In this document: in pieces, positions 8,647 to 17,293 of the stretch
Layout: every line of letters starts with the position of its first letter
Numbering within the stretch: the stretch's first letter is position 1
Origin: CAZJTL01 sp964548905
Lineage (GTDB): Bacteria > Cyanobacteriota > Cyanobacteriia > Cyanobacteriales > Xenococcaceae
Direction of reading: 5' to 3'
Length of the DNA stretch: 34,916 bases
Assembly (NCBI GenBank): GCA_964548905.1
Contig: CAZJTL010000025.1
Location: forward strand, 1-34,916
Program-made: the position numbers and the translations under genes
Notes under the pieces: generated by a model
What the model was told of the DNA's origin: nothing
The model's input: only the letters and a program-made list of their open reading frames with translations
The model's database searches: none

Positions 8647-8978
8647 ATTTTTGCTATTATCAAAAAAATTCAATATTAAATTTAAAAGTAAACCAAATAT
8701 CCGTGCAAAAAACAATAGCGATAATTGTATTTGTTGTGCTAATTAGCTATAGCTTAATCAAAGTTAAATGATAGATCCTCAGTAATCTTACTAAGATTAG
8801 CAAGGAATTGCCTTACCCCTACTGAGACATTACCTCTTGCCTCGACTGAAGGAGGTTCAAGAAGATAGGGCTATTTCCTGTCTTGACTCTAAGATTTGAT
8901 AAAATTAGACCTTAACTGCAATAGTTATTTAAGATCCAATCAACTAATTTTTAATAAATAGCGATCGAAATCGGAAAT
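8647..8978. other. Divergent intergenic region
   Basis: About 330 bp between the membrane-protein gene and the DUF2996 gene. The only notable sequence is a more GC-rich stretch at about 8805-8890 with short inverted segments; it could be a leader or a decayed repeat, but I found no ORF, tRNA fold or convincing promoter pair. A HIP1-like GCGATCGA lies just upstream of the DUF2996 start. Confidence 0.4.
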
Positions 8979-9464
8979 ATGACAGAAGAAACTACACCAA
9001 ATCCAGAAGCACAAGCACCTGAAGAAACTACGCCAGCTAAAGCTAAGCCTGCTGCTGCACCAGCTAAAGCAAAAAAAGAAAAAGCACCCGCCATTGAAGA
9101 TAAACCTTTCCCTGAATTTATCGAACAACATTTTCAGCCTGCTCTCAAAGATGCTCTTGCTGGACAAGGAATTCAAGATCTAAAGCTCGCATTTGCCAAA
9201 CAGCCTTTAGAAGTTACTGGTGCAAGTGCTAACGAGCAATGCTGGCAAGTAAAAGCTAACTGGCAAAATGGGAAACGTCAGTTCAATCTCTATTTTCTCG
9301 ATGAAAGTATTAATGGCAAAAAAGCATTTTCCTATGCTGCCAATGGAGCAAAACCTAGCACGATCGAATCATTTATGATTGATGAGCGCAAAGTAACCTT
9401 AGATTTGATGGTACTATACACCTTGCAACGTCTAAATGGGCAAAAGTGGCTGCTAAGAAATTAG
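8979..9464 (+). CDS. DUF2996 family protein
   Basis: A 161-residue cyanobacterial protein. Residues 1-43 form a Pro/Ala/Lys/Glu-rich, probably disordered tail with repeated PAKAK-type units. The conserved domain follows: FPEFIEQHFQPALKDAL, CWQVKANWQNGKRQFNLYF, AFSYAANGAKPSTIESFMIDERK and LQRLNGQKWLLRN, which I recognise as the DUF2996 pattern. Its function is not known to me. ATG start at 8979. No signal peptide or membrane segment, so it is probably cytosolic. Followed 117 bp later by another cyanobacteria-specific gene on the same strand. Confidence 0.85.
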   Translation: MTEETTPNPEAQAPEETTPAKAKPAAAPAKAKKEKAPAIEDKPFPEFIEQHFQPALKDALAGQGIQDLKLAFAKQPLEVTGASANEQCWQVKANWQNGKRQFNLYFLDESINGKKAFSYAANGAKPSTIESFMIDERKVTLDLMVLYTLQRLNGQKWLLRN

Positions 9465-9581
9465 CAATTGCTAAAATTGATCGATTCTGAATTTAGAATG
9501 AGAATTTAAAGAGCGTAAGCTTACGATCTGGCGATCTCGATTTTGGAGCGATCGCCACAGTCCTTTATCATTAGAGTGATT

Positions 9582-9983
9582 ATGCGTGTATACATCTTGC
9601 TGTTCAATGCTGGAACTGAAAACGAAGGGATACATACAATTCAAATAGGCGATCGCAACAAAGTCTTAATGTTTAAAAATGAAGACGATGCCACTCGTTA
9701 TGCTCTTATGCTAGAAGCACAAGATTTTCTCTCTGCTAATGTTGAAGCGATCGATTCAGAGGAAGTAGAAGAATTTTGTCAGAGTGCTGGCTATGATTGT
9801 GAAATAGTAGAAGATGAGCAACTGGCAATTCCACCAGAGCAAAACGTAGACTCAACAGACTGGAATCTAGAAGGTAATTACGCAGAAACAAGGGAACAAA
9901 GCAAACAAAGCGAAGAAGCAGAATCAGAAATGTCTAATACGGATTTAGATAGAATTCGCCGTCAACTCGAAGGATTGCTATAA
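9582..9983 (+). CDS. DUF3110 family protein
   Basis: The start is best placed at ATG 9582 (MRVYILLFNAGTENEGIHTI), since family members begin with this strand; an upstream TTG at 9543 lies over a HIP1 site and adds no conserved sequence. The first 80 or so residues form the DUF3110 domain found in cyanobacteria and plastid-bearing eukaryotes (VLMFKNEDDATRYALMLEAQ, CQSAGYDCEIVED). The acidic, glutamine-rich tail from about residue 85 to 133 is probably disordered. Function unknown. Its last bases overlap the end of the convergent threonine aldolase gene by 6 bp. Confidence 0.85.
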   Translation: MRVYILLFNAGTENEGIHTIQIGDRNKVLMFKNEDDATRYALMLEAQDFLSANVEAIDSEEVEEFCQSAGYDCEIVEDEQLAIPPEQNVDSTDWNLEGNYAETREQSKQSEEAESEMSNTDLDRIRRQLEGLL

Positions 9984-11033
9984 GTTCGAGGTAATAATCC
10001 CTATTTCGATATCGTTTACTAATCGATCGATCCTAGATTTGGTAGTATTCCAAGAACACATAAAACGCACTCCACCTATACCAATAAATGTGTAAAATTG
10101 CCAATTTTGTTGATGTAAATATTGAATCGCCGAGGGAGGCATTTTGACAAAAACAGCATTAGCCTCTCTAGGAAACATAATTTCAATACCATCTAATTCT
10201 AATAAACGATTCTCTAAATATGCCGCACATTGATTGGCGTGTCGTGCATTGTTTAACCAAGCGTCAGTTTCTAATAAACCCAGCCAAGGGGCAGAAATAA
10301 AACGCATTTTCGAGGCTAATTGTCCCGCTTGTTTGCAACGATAAGCAAAATCTTCTGCTAAAGCGCGATCGAAGAAAATAATTGCTTCTCCCAACGCCAT
10401 ACCATTTTTAGTTCCACAAAAACACAATACATCTACACCAGACTGCCAACTCATTTGGGCAGGAGTTTGATTCATTGATGCAACTGCATTGGCAAAACGC
10501 GCCCCATCCATATGTATTTTTAAACCGTGCTGTTGGGCAACTTGTTTAAGAGAGGCTAATTCTTCTAGAGAATAGATAGTTCCTAATTCAGTTGCTTGAG
10601 TGACACTGATTACTTTTGGCTTGGGATAATGAATATCATTGCGTTTAGTCACGATCGCCTCGATCGCAGATGAAGTTAATTTTCCATGATGTCCTTTTGC
10701 TAACAGCAATTTAGAACCATTGGAAGCAAATTCTGGCGCACCACATTCATCTGTTTCGATATGTGCAGATTCGTGACAAATGACGCTGTGATAAGATTGA
10801 CAGAGTGCAGCTAAAGATAATGAGTTAGCAGCAGTTCCGTTAAAAACAAAGAAAACCTCGCAATCAATTTCAAATAATTCTCGAAAGCGATCGGTAGCTT
10901 TTTGCGTCCACTCATCGTTACCGTAAGCAGGAGAACTACCTTGATTAGCTTTGAGCGTATATTCTAAAGCTTCGGGACAAATTCCAGAATAGTTATCGCT
11001 GGTAAATTGCTCTAAATTGCGATCGCACTCCAT
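9978..11033 (-). CDS. ltaE: Low-specificity threonine aldolase (PLP-dependent)
   Basis: Fold-type I PLP enzyme that cleaves L-threonine or allo-threonine to glycine and acetaldehyde. Seen in the 351 residues: the N-terminal SDNYSG motif, the HESAHI active-site stretch (87-92), DGAR (176-179) with the Asp that contacts the pyridine nitrogen, and the Schiff-base lysine K209 in CGTKNGM. Length and motif order fit the family, though a few members are annotated only as beta-eliminating lyases. ATG start at 11033 in a HIP1-like context. Monocistronic, convergent with the DUF3110 gene. Confidence 0.9.
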   Translation of the reverse strand: MECDRNLEQFTSDNYSGICPEALEYTLKANQGSSPAYGNDEWTQKATDRFRELFEIDCEVFFVFNGTAANSLSLAALCQSYHSVICHESAHIETDECGAPEFASNGSKLLLAKGHHGKLTSSAIEAIVTKRNDIHYPKPKVISVTQATELGTIYSLEELASLKQVAQQHGLKIHMDGARFANAVASMNQTPAQMSWQSGVDVLCFCGTKNGMALGEAIIFFDRALAEDFAYRCKQAGQLASKMRFISAPWLGLLETDAWLNNARHANQCAAYLENRLLELDGIEIMFPREANAVFVKMPPSAIQYLHQQNWQFYTFIGIGGVRFMCSWNTTKSRIDRLVNDIEIGIITSNL

Positions 11034-11211
11034 AGCAAAATTTCGCTTTCCTCTGTATGATTTCTTCTTAATTTAGCTTTTCCTTCTCTGAATGGCATTG
11101 AATTGCTACTACGATTGTTCGTTGGCTACAGAAAAGACAAATCGATCGAGATACAACTAAGTAATTGAATCGCTACGAATAGACTACTTAGCAAATTGGA
11201 AGAGGCAAAAG

Positions 11212-11475
11212 ATGTTGCCAGATTATGGAGAAAAAGCAGCAACTTTGATAGTTATGTCCATATTTATCAACTTTTTTATTGTTTACGCCCTCGCTTTGAT
11301 ACTTGGTGTTGGCATGGTGACACAGACGATTAACTTGATTGCCAAAATTTTCTTCATTTGGGGATGTGCTTTAATTGCCAGGAGCAAAGGATATTCTTAT
11401 TTGTGGGGGACTTTAGGAGCGATACCATTGATTGGTTTGCTGATTCTTATTTTTTTACCTGGTAAATACAAATAA
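11212..11475 (+). CDS. Small membrane protein, hypothetical
   Basis: An 87-residue ORF with three hydrophobic segments (about 12-34, 38-55 and 66-82) and a short basic C-terminus ending GKYK. The N-terminus LPDYGEK is short and polar. The sequence AGAGG lies about 8-10 bases before the ATG, supporting the start. I do not recognise the family. It is followed 61 bp later, on the same strand, by the COP23 gene, but the spacer contains a GCGATCGATCGC palindrome and no evidence of a shared transcript. Confidence 0.65.
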   Translation: MLPDYGEKAATLIVMSIFINFFIVYALALILGVGMVTQTINLIAKIFFIWGCALIARSKGYSYLWGTLGAIPLIGLLILIFLPGKYK

Positions 11476-11504
11476 TTAAGTATTATTTGCTATTATTCGC
11501 TTAA

Positions 11505-11516
11505 GCGATCGATCGC
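11505..11516. repeat. Overlapping HIP1 palindrome
   Basis: GCGATCGATCGC, a 12-bp perfect palindrome made from two overlapping HIP1 half-sites, sits in the 61-bp spacer upstream of the COP23 gene. It is a characteristic sequence signature and not a demonstrated regulatory site. Confidence 0.6.
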
Positions 11517-11536
11517 GATTAATTTTCGCTCTTTGT

Positions 11537-12118
11537 ATGAGACTAAGTTTATTAATTTGGGTGCTTACTTCATCTGTGCTTACGGTAGCTAGTAGCTTTG
11601 TACCTAGCGATCTTGCTCTTGCTGGTGAAACTAAATTTATTTGTGGTACTTGGCAAGGCGCACCCGCAACTATTGCTCGCACCAGCAAAGGTGATGTACC
11701 AGTCATACGTTGGGTATCAGATCATTTTAACGCTTCTGGCTTTACCGCCCAAAAGCGCTGTCAAATGGTATCAGCCAAGTTTCAACAATACTATCAAGAA
11801 GGAACTCTCAAATACCTGACTACTGGACGCAAAAACGGCAACAATGTAGTTTGTGTTGCTCAATCAGAAAAGGGGGCTTGTAAGGGACAACTATTTACTC
11901 TCAAACCTGGTAGTAACCCTGGTGAAACTCTCAAGCAATTAATGGCAGTTCGTTCTCAAGCATCAGGTGCAACGCCAGTTAATGAATCTAGCGATCGCGT
12001 TTATATCAGTATCGATCGCTATCTTGAAGAGGCTAGTGTAGCTAATTCTCAACCAACTAATTCTCCAGCCTCATCTTCACAGACTCCTACAGAAGCTAAT
12101 GCCAATAGTCTTTGGTAG
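11537..12118 (+). CDS. COP23 domain protein (exported)
   Basis: A 193-residue protein with an N-terminal signal peptide (hydrophobic residues 4-28, probable cleavage after ALA near residue 28-30). The mature domain has the COP23 pattern: FICGTWQGAPATIART, VIRWVSDHF, KRCQMVSAKFQQYYQEGTL and NVVCVAQSEKGACKGQLFTL with four conserved cysteines. COP23 was named from a circadian oscillating polypeptide of a cyanobacterium; the molecular role is unknown. The C-terminal 35 residues are Ser/Thr/Asn-rich and low complexity. ATG start at 11537. It ends just before a heptamer-repeat cassette. Confidence 0.85.
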   Translation: MRLSLLIWVLTSSVLTVASSFVPSDLALAGETKFICGTWQGAPATIARTSKGDVPVIRWVSDHFNASGFTAQKRCQMVSAKFQQYYQEGTLKYLTTGRKNGNNVVCVAQSEKGACKGQLFTLKPGSNPGETLKQLMAVRSQASGATPVNESSDRVYISIDRYLEEASVANSQPTNSPASSSQTPTEANANSLW

Positions 12119-12123
12119 GTAAG

Positions 12124-12151
12124 AGGCAAGAGGCAAGAGGCAAGAGGCAAC
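12124..12151. repeat. Four heptamer repeats AGGCAAG
   Basis: Four head-to-tail copies of AGGCAAG, the last ending in C, begin six bases after the COP23 stop. They belong to the same STRR-like class as the repeats at 4331, 25703 and 29263. Confidence 0.85.
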
Positions 12152-12157
12152 AGAAAA

Positions 12158-12177
12158 AGACGCGAGATCTTGCGTCT
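12158..12177. repeat. 20-bp hairpin between convergent genes
   Basis: AGACGCGAGATCTTGCGTCT reads almost identically on both strands; as RNA every base pairs apart from a single G-U. It lies between the convergent ends of the COP23 and lhgO genes, next to the heptamers, and is followed by CCACCCC. It could act as a bidirectional transcript end but has no T-tract. Confidence 0.7.
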
Positions 12178-12205
12178 CCACCCCAGGCATTGCATTGTGC
12201 CGCCC

Positions 12206-13402
12206 CTACAGCTTACCTTCCTGACTTACTGCTTCAACGATCGCACGACCAATTTCTAAAGAAGCTGTCGCGGCGGGAGAGGGCGCGTTACAAACGTGCA
12301 TCGCTTTTCGATCTTGGATGATTAGGAAATCATCTACTAATTTACCGCTATCGCTCAAAGCTTGGGCGCGAACGCCAGCATGAGTAGGAATCACATCTGC
12401 CGATCGCACTTCAGGGATTAATCTTTGCAGACTGCGAACAAATGCTGCTTTGCTAAAGGAACGAATAATTTCTTGAATTCCTTCATCGGCATATTTGCTA
12501 GCAAGTTTCCAGAAAGCAGGATAAGTCATCACTTCCATAAACTCACCCAAGTCGAAATCAGTTTTGTGATATCCTTCTCGCTTGAGACTGAGAACAGCAT
12601 TTGGTCCCGCGTGTACAGTGCCATCAATCATTCGGGTAAAATGGACACCTAGAAAGGGAAATTCTGGGTTAGGAACAGGATAAATTAAATTCTTGACTAG
12701 ATAGCGTTTTTGGGGAGTTAATTCGTAATATTCGCCGCGAAAAGGAATTATTTTGGCTTCAGGATTGACACCATCTAATTTAGCCATGCGATCGCTATAC
12801 AAACCAGCACAGTTAATTAAAAAACGAGTTTCAAAGCTACCGTTGTTAGTTTCTAAAATCTTGCCATTGCCGCGATCGATAATCTTAGTAACTTTAGTAT
12901 TAAATTTTAGTTCGCCACCTTGAGCTTGAATCAGTTCGGCGTATTTCTGACATACCTGTTTGTAATTAACAATGCCAGTAGTAGAAACGAAAATACCTTC
13001 TAAACAATTTACGTGAGGTTCAATTTCTTTTACCTGTTCGGCGTTGAGTTTTTTGAGTTCTAAACCGTTTTGCAAACCGCGTTGATAGAGATCTTCTAAT
13101 CGCGGTAACTCTTCAGGTTCGGTAGCTACAATGACTTTACCACAAACATCATGGTCGATACCATGTTCTTGGCAAAACTCGACCATAGTGCGACTACCTT
13201 CGCGAGTAAACTTGGCTTTAAAGCTTCCAGGTTTATAGTAAATACCAGAGTGAATGACACCGCTATTATTTCCCGTTTGATGAGCGGCAACACTATTTTC
13301 TTTCTCTACAATTAAAATGCGAGCATGGGGATAGCGTTTACCCAAAGACATACCAGTAGATAGTCCAACAATACCGCCACCGACGATCGCGAAGTCATAC
13401 AT
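12206..13402 (-). CDS. lhgO: L-2-hydroxyglutarate oxidase/dehydrogenase (FAD)
   Basis: FAD-dependent oxidoreductase that returns L-2-hydroxyglutarate to 2-oxoglutarate. The dinucleotide-binding motif GGGIVG is at residues 8-13 (AIVGGGIVGLSTGMSL), followed by EKENSVAAHQTGNNSGVIHSGIYYKPGS, which is the diagnostic LhgO block and includes the His that anchors FAD. Further conserved regions are INCAGLYSDR (about 195-204), FPFLGVHFTRM and the C-terminal HVCNAPSPAATASLEIG. The 398-residue length matches E. coli LhgO (YgaF). ATG start at 13402. A DAO-family relative is possible but the HSGIYY motif favours LhgO. Confidence 0.93.
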   Translation of the reverse strand: MYDFAIVGGGIVGLSTGMSLGKRYPHARILIVEKENSVAAHQTGNNSGVIHSGIYYKPGSFKAKFTREGSRTMVEFCQEHGIDHDVCGKVIVATEPEELPRLEDLYQRGLQNGLELKKLNAEQVKEIEPHVNCLEGIFVSTTGIVNYKQVCQKYAELIQAQGGELKFNTKVTKIIDRGNGKILETNNGSFETRFLINCAGLYSDRMAKLDGVNPEAKIIPFRGEYYELTPQKRYLVKNLIYPVPNPEFPFLGVHFTRMIDGTVHAGPNAVLSLKREGYHKTDFDLGEFMEVMTYPAFWKLASKYADEGIQEIIRSFSKAAFVRSLQRLIPEVRSADVIPTHAGVRAQALSDSGKLVDDFLIIQDRKAMHVCNAPSPAATASLEIGRAIVEAVSQEGKL

Positions 13403-13598
13403 AGGTTTTTCAATTAGAAATTGCTAAGGCTAAAAGATCATCACCAATATTAGCAATTACTGTCAAGTACCAGCTATCATAACGTTTCTCAAACTATTGA
13501 GCTAATTTAAAAATAAGTAAACGTGTGGAGAAATAAGTGCCAAAGTTGTTTGTCAATTGAACAAACTCAACTAATAAGCTACTGATAGCCGATCGATC

Positions 13599-14366
13599 CT
13601 AAAAACTCAAATTATTTAAACCAGGAGATACAGATGCTTGAGTGTTTTGAGAATTGGAATTTGCAGAAGCTTCTCCCACTTTCTTAGACACTTCAACCCC
13701 ATTTTGTTCAAATACTACCGAAGGATTAAGAGGATCGCTAGTATCTATGTTTTTAACCAATATTTGTCCATTAGATAAATATTGTCCTACTTCAACGTAA
13801 CGACTTTCTTTTTCTTCAGGAGCCTGAACGATCGCCTTGAGAATACCGCCAATGTCAATTACCCCAGTAACCGCCACAGACTGTGCTAAGGTCGGCTCAG
13901 ATCTAGGTGGTTCCAAGACTGGAGTACTTTGAACCGAAGCAGGAACCGATGGGAAATTTTTAGGCTTGTTATTTGGTTTAGCAGCTACATCGGTTGCTTT
14001 CTTTTCAGGTAACTTAATCTTAGCGATCAACGATACGAAAGAAAAAGGATCTTTGCGTCCCTTAATACTTGCTTGAATTCGGCGATCGGGATTAGTCGAA
14101 GGAATCAAGCCATTGACTGCCTTAGCAGGTTCAGATGCTACAGAAGCTGCGGTTTGAGCCGTAGAAGTATTAGAAGTATTGGAAGCACTGACATTAGTAT
14201 TGGCAGGACTTTGACTTGAATTCGCAGAATTAGCAGGAGTTTTACTCGTATTTGCAGGAGGGTTAGATGTATTTTGTGTTGGTGTTGTTTGAGTTGTTTC
14301 TTGAGAACAACTTTGCCCCAAGAGAGCGATTATTCCCAACAGAAACATCAATAAAAATTTGGACAT
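13599..14366 (-). CDS. Exported PilP-like protein, possibly type IV pilus-related
   Basis: I place the start at ATG 14366 because GGAGAA stands directly upstream with suitable spacing; this gives 255 residues. Residues 4-18 are hydrophobic and are followed by Cys20 in LLGQSC, an atypical lipobox, so this is an exported protein or lipoprotein. Residues 22-80 are a Thr/Asn/Ser/Pro linker. Then GRKDPF (103-108) and VTGVIDIGGILKAIV with YVEVGQYLSNGQILVKNI (about 167-207) form a small beta-domain of the kind seen in PilP, the inner-membrane pilus lipoprotein that contacts the PilQ secretin. Assignment rests on that pattern only. It lies 111 bp downstream of sigF on the same strand; SigF controls pili in other cyanobacteria. 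Confidence 0.5.
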   Translation of the reverse strand: MSKFLLMFLLGIIALLGQSCSQETTQTTPTQNTSNPPANTSKTPANSANSSQSPANTNVSASNTSNTSTAQTAASVASEPAKAVNGLIPSTNPDRRIQASIKGRKDPFSFVSLIAKIKLPEKKATDVAAKPNNKPKNFPSVPASVQSTPVLEPPRSEPTLAQSVAVTGVIDIGGILKAIVQAPEEKESRYVEVGQYLSNGQILVKNIDTSDPLNPSVVFEQNGVEVSKKVGEASANSNSQNTQASVSPGLNNLSF

Positions 14367-14477
14367 AAACAGTTCTCCAAGCTTTGCTTGTACCAACCTC
14401 ATTTAGAGATTACTTTAATGAAGTTTATTTGCCAAATCTAAAATAACAGCTTCATCTAATAATCATCCAGAGTTTGT

Positions 14478-15254
14478 TTATAACTGTTCTTGTTTCATCG
14501 ATTTTTTGAGAACGTTTAAACCTTTTTTAACTCGACGAGATACTGTCACTACACTAATGCCTAGTAGCCTAGCAGTTTCTTTTTGGGTCAAGTCGTGAAG
14601 AAAGACAAATTCTAGAACATTTCTGGTTCTTTCTTCTAATTGAGATAATGCTTGTTGTAAGCGAATTCGATCTTCATGAGCTAATTGAAAACTGCGATGC
14701 TTTGGATCGGGAACCAGTTCACTTAAACTAGTTTGTGAATCTTCACCATGACCGACTGAAATATCTAAACTTAGAGGCTCACGATTTTGATAGGCTAGTT
14801 TAATTTCTTGCCATTCTTTCAGAGAAATTTCTAAAACTTGTGCTATTTCAGAATCATTTGGTTGCCTGTGAAAGTTCTCTCGGAAATGCTGAATTACTGT
14901 TACCGATTGTCTTCTTATTTCCAACCAACGTCTAGGAATTCTGACAGTACAACTTTTATCTCTTAAATAGTGTTGAATTTCTCCTCTAATATAAGGAATA
15001 GCAAAGGAACTAAAAGCATTTCCTTTTTCTAAATCGAATCTTTCAATTGCTCGAATTAAACCTATACAACCAACTTGCATCAAATCTTCATAGCTTTCAT
15101 GGCACTGATTTACCCAATGACGAGCCTCTTTTTTAACTAATCCTAAATTAAGCTTCATGATTTGATTGCGTAATTCAGGATCTTTATGGTTTTGATAATT
15201 CTGAAATAAATGCAAACTATCAATTTTAATAGCGTTATCAATACAAGCTGACAT
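14478..15254 (-). CDS. sigF: RNA polymerase group 3 sigma factor SigF
   Basis: A sigma factor of the sigma-28/SigF type. Starting at ATG 15254 (AGGA lies about 10 bases upstream) it has 258 residues; a TTG at 15278 would add eight. Region 2 spans about 30-100 (LGLVKKEARHWV, EDLMQVGCIGLIRAIERFD, FSSFAIPYIRGEIQHYLRD), region 3 about 105-165 (VRIPRRWLEIRRQ), and region 4 about 200-250 with the helix-turn-helix TQKETARLLGISVVTVSRRV. In Synechocystis SigF drives pilin gene expression and phototactic motility; the same role is inferred here, supported by the PilP-like gene just downstream. No anti-sigma gene is adjacent. Confidence 0.92.
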   Translation of the reverse strand: MSACIDNAIKIDSLHLFQNYQNHKDPELRNQIMKLNLGLVKKEARHWVNQCHESYEDLMQVGCIGLIRAIERFDLEKGNAFSSFAIPYIRGEIQHYLRDKSCTVRIPRRWLEIRRQSVTVIQHFRENFHRQPNDSEIAQVLEISLKEWQEIKLAYQNREPLSLDISVGHGEDSQTSLSELVPDPKHRSFQLAHEDRIRLQQALSQLEERTRNVLEFVFLHDLTQKETARLLGISVVTVSRRVKKGLNVLKKSMKQEQL

Positions 15255-15761
15255 TTGAATATTTCCTATTCTTACCAAGAAAAACTCAGAAATTATTTTT
15301 TTTGATTTTCTCTGGGTTATTCTGCTTAGATTCCAGCAATTAGCTTTTATTCAAAAAAAAGAGCCTTGTATTGTTTTTCAAGACATCTTTGGTGAACAAA
15401 TTTATAAGCTAAATCTAGCTTATTCGTTGGGCAAAATAAGAACAACAGCATTTCTACTATTTCTGTTTAATTAAGTACCTCCTATTTGACCCAGGATTTT
15501 ACGGATTAAATTTTAAAGATGATAAAAAGTAAGTGAAATTACTAACTGTGTCAGTCAATCAACTGTCTATCAAATTGATGGTTATTGAGGAGTTAACCCG
15601 AGCTGTGTATATTTGCGGATTGACACCATTAAGATGAATTATTTGATCGCTTTGATGTCGGTGTATTTATATATTTAAAAAATCGAGTGTTTAACTTTAA
15701 TTTATGAACAGAGCAAAGTTATTATTATTAATATTTGTTAGTCTTTTAAATTTTGAGCAAC
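15255..15761. other. Long intergenic region upstream of sigF
   Basis: About 500 bp of AT-rich sequence between the psbO terminator and sigF. I see no ORF over 40 codons of plausible composition, no tRNA and no repeat family. It presumably carries the sigF promoter and leader; no promoter pair stands out. Confidence 0.5.
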
Positions 15762-15783
15762 AAAAAAGGGGCAAATTGCCCCT
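15762..15783 (-). terminator. Intrinsic terminator of psbO
   Basis: On the minus strand, AGGGGCAA pairs with TTGCCCCT, immediately followed by TTTTTT. The stem is perfect with a very tight centre, and it lies 45 bp past the psbO stop, making it the clearest Rho-independent terminator in the window. Confidence 0.9.
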
Positions 15784-15827
15784 GGAAACTAAACTGGTTT
15801 TATTTTTTTCCTATAAATAAGTAGCTC

Positions 15828-16658
15828 TTAAGCTTCTGATTCAACGCGACCGTAGAAAATCCCCCGAACTTTTAATTCTTCAGGTTCTTCTGCACCTAAG
15901 TCAGTTGCTGAAGGCTGTTCGCTTTCAAAAACTCCAGCAATTTCACCAGTGTCGGCATTGACTTTGGTGACATTAAGAGACATTTTTCCTTTACCAAGTT
16001 CAAATTGTTTAACGTTAGCACGAGTAAACTTGGTATCATCCGATCGCGCTGGTAATGCTACAGCAGTATCATAACCACTAGCAACGCTACGACCTTTAGG
16101 ATCTAAGAAAACAGAACCGCGATAGGAAGAAACTTTGAATTCTCCTTTAAAGTCTGTAGAAGCGTCGATCGCTTGCGAACCTGGCTTAGTAGTAGCAATT
16201 AACTTTTTGATGGTAAATAAGAAAGGTACTTGTTCTCCACCAGGTAATTGTACGGTAATTGGTTGGAAATCGAGACCATCTTGCTCTTTAAAGGTTAGTA
16301 CTCCGTCATTACCAGCAGTAATAGTTCCAGTAATCTGTTCGAGAGTAGATGTGTCTCTGGTTAAGACCTTACCTTGAATGAATTCTGCTTCTTTACGCTT
16401 ATTAGCAGGTTCTTCCTTGACAAAGTATTGTTGTGGTTCTAAACACAAATCTGTCAAAGTAAAAGTCTGTCCTGGGGCGATCGGAATCGCACCACGACGG
16501 GTTTCTTCTAGTTGGGGACAAGTGTTAGCAAGTCCAGTCCCCAAGATCTCATCGTATGTTAATTGGTCTCTGCTCTGGGCGTTAGCAGGACCACTGCAAG
16601 CTGTTAGCAGCCCTAGGCATACAGCCAACAAGGCGGCAATTATGGCACGAAACCTCAT
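15828..16658 (-). CDS. psbO: Photosystem II manganese-stabilizing protein PsbO
   Basis: Extrinsic 33-kDa subunit on the lumenal side of photosystem II that stabilises the Mn4CaO5 cluster. The signal peptide includes LLTACSG with Cys21 in a lipobox-like setting, then ANAQSRDQLTYDEI. The two cysteines of the structural disulfide are Cys47 (NTCPQLEE) and Cys72 (LCLEPQQYFV). The beta-barrel signatures KGEFKVSSYRGSVFLDPKGR and GYDTAVALPA are present, and the C-terminus ends in VRGIFYGRVE. The 276-residue length fits cyanobacterial precursors. AGAGG at 16666-16670 precedes the ATG. It has its own terminator and a probable promoter, so it is a single-gene unit. Confidence 0.98.
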   Translation of the reverse strand: MRFRAIIAALLAVCLGLLTACSGPANAQSRDQLTYDEILGTGLANTCPQLEETRRGAIPIAPGQTFTLTDLCLEPQQYFVKEEPANKRKEAEFIQGKVLTRDTSTLEQITGTITAGNDGVLTFKEQDGLDFQPITVQLPGGEQVPFLFTIKKLIATTKPGSQAIDASTDFKGEFKVSSYRGSVFLDPKGRSVASGYDTAVALPARSDDTKFTRANVKQFELGKGKMSLNVTKVNADTGEIAGVFESEQPSATDLGAEEPEELKVRGIFYGRVESEA

Positions 16659-16702
16659 GTGTCAACCTCTTTTGTTTAATTTTGGATTTGACATCCTCAA
16701 TG

Positions 16703-16731
16703 AATATGAGAATTAATAGAGTTTTAGACAA
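16703..16731 (-). promoter_or_regulatory. Candidate psbO promoter
   Basis: On the minus strand, TTGTCT (16726-16731) is separated by 17 bases from CATATT (16703-16708), about 45 bp upstream of the psbO ATG. The spacing fits a sigma-70-type promoter, but the boxes deviate from consensus. Confidence 0.4.
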
Positions 16732-16904
16732 GTTTGGCTAGTCTGATTGAAATCTACTCTACCAGAATAGATACTATTCATAGTTAAACCTGACTAATTC
16801 TTTATCAAGAATGTTTCGATCTCAAGTCACATCAATAACTATACGATTGAAACGAGCCACCTTGTAACACTACTTTAATTAAATTAGATCGAGTTGAAAT
16901 TCTG

Positions 16905-17240
16905 ATGGACGATGAATCAAAGTTGAATAAGATAAATCCCGATCCTGAAATTGAGGCGATCGATTCAGCTATTTGGGTTTTGGCAGAAAAAAATAGTGGA
17001 GATCCTTTTGCTTTGCTCACTCTTTTGCGGCATCTGGAACTGATCCATCGCAGGATTAGATCCGAACTATTTGAGCCATGCTTACCTCAAACACGACAAC
17101 ACTTGTATCAACTTGTCAAAGAAATTGAAGAAGCTGGTGGTTGGCCTTATATTGAACGCATGAGGCTGCGACAATTATTACAAAAAATTCAATCAGAAGC
17201 ATCTGAAGCAGACGAACTTCAACAAGATAAACCAGTTTAA
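16905..17240 (+). CDS. Small conserved hypothetical protein
   Basis: A 111-residue, mostly helical, soluble protein starting at ATG 16905. Features include SAIWVLAEKNSGDPFALLTLLRHLELIHRRIR, which looks like a coiled or bundled helix pair, and WPYIERMRLRQLLQKI near the C-terminus, ending in an acidic tail. No signal peptide, membrane segment or catalytic motif is visible. I do not recognise a named family. Its position between psbO (divergent) and the phosphohexomutase (same strand) does not suggest a role. Confidence 0.7.
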   Translation: MDDESKLNKINPDPEIEAIDSAIWVLAEKNSGDPFALLTLLRHLELIHRRIRSELFEPCLPQTRQHLYQLVKEIEEAGGWPYIERMRLRQLLQKIQSEASEADELQQDKPV

Positions 17241-17293
17241 AGAGGGAACAGTAAATAAGTAGTCGTGCTTGCATTAATTGGATAGTTGAGATA

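Noticed and set aside
9543..9581. Upstream TTG start for the DUF3110 gene
   Set aside because: The added residues overlap a HIP1 site and are not part of the family; ATG 9582 gives the expected MRVYILLF start.
12112..12321. Plus-strand ORF across the heptamers into lhgO
   Set aside because: Made of repeat-encoded residues and antisense to lhgO; no coding support.
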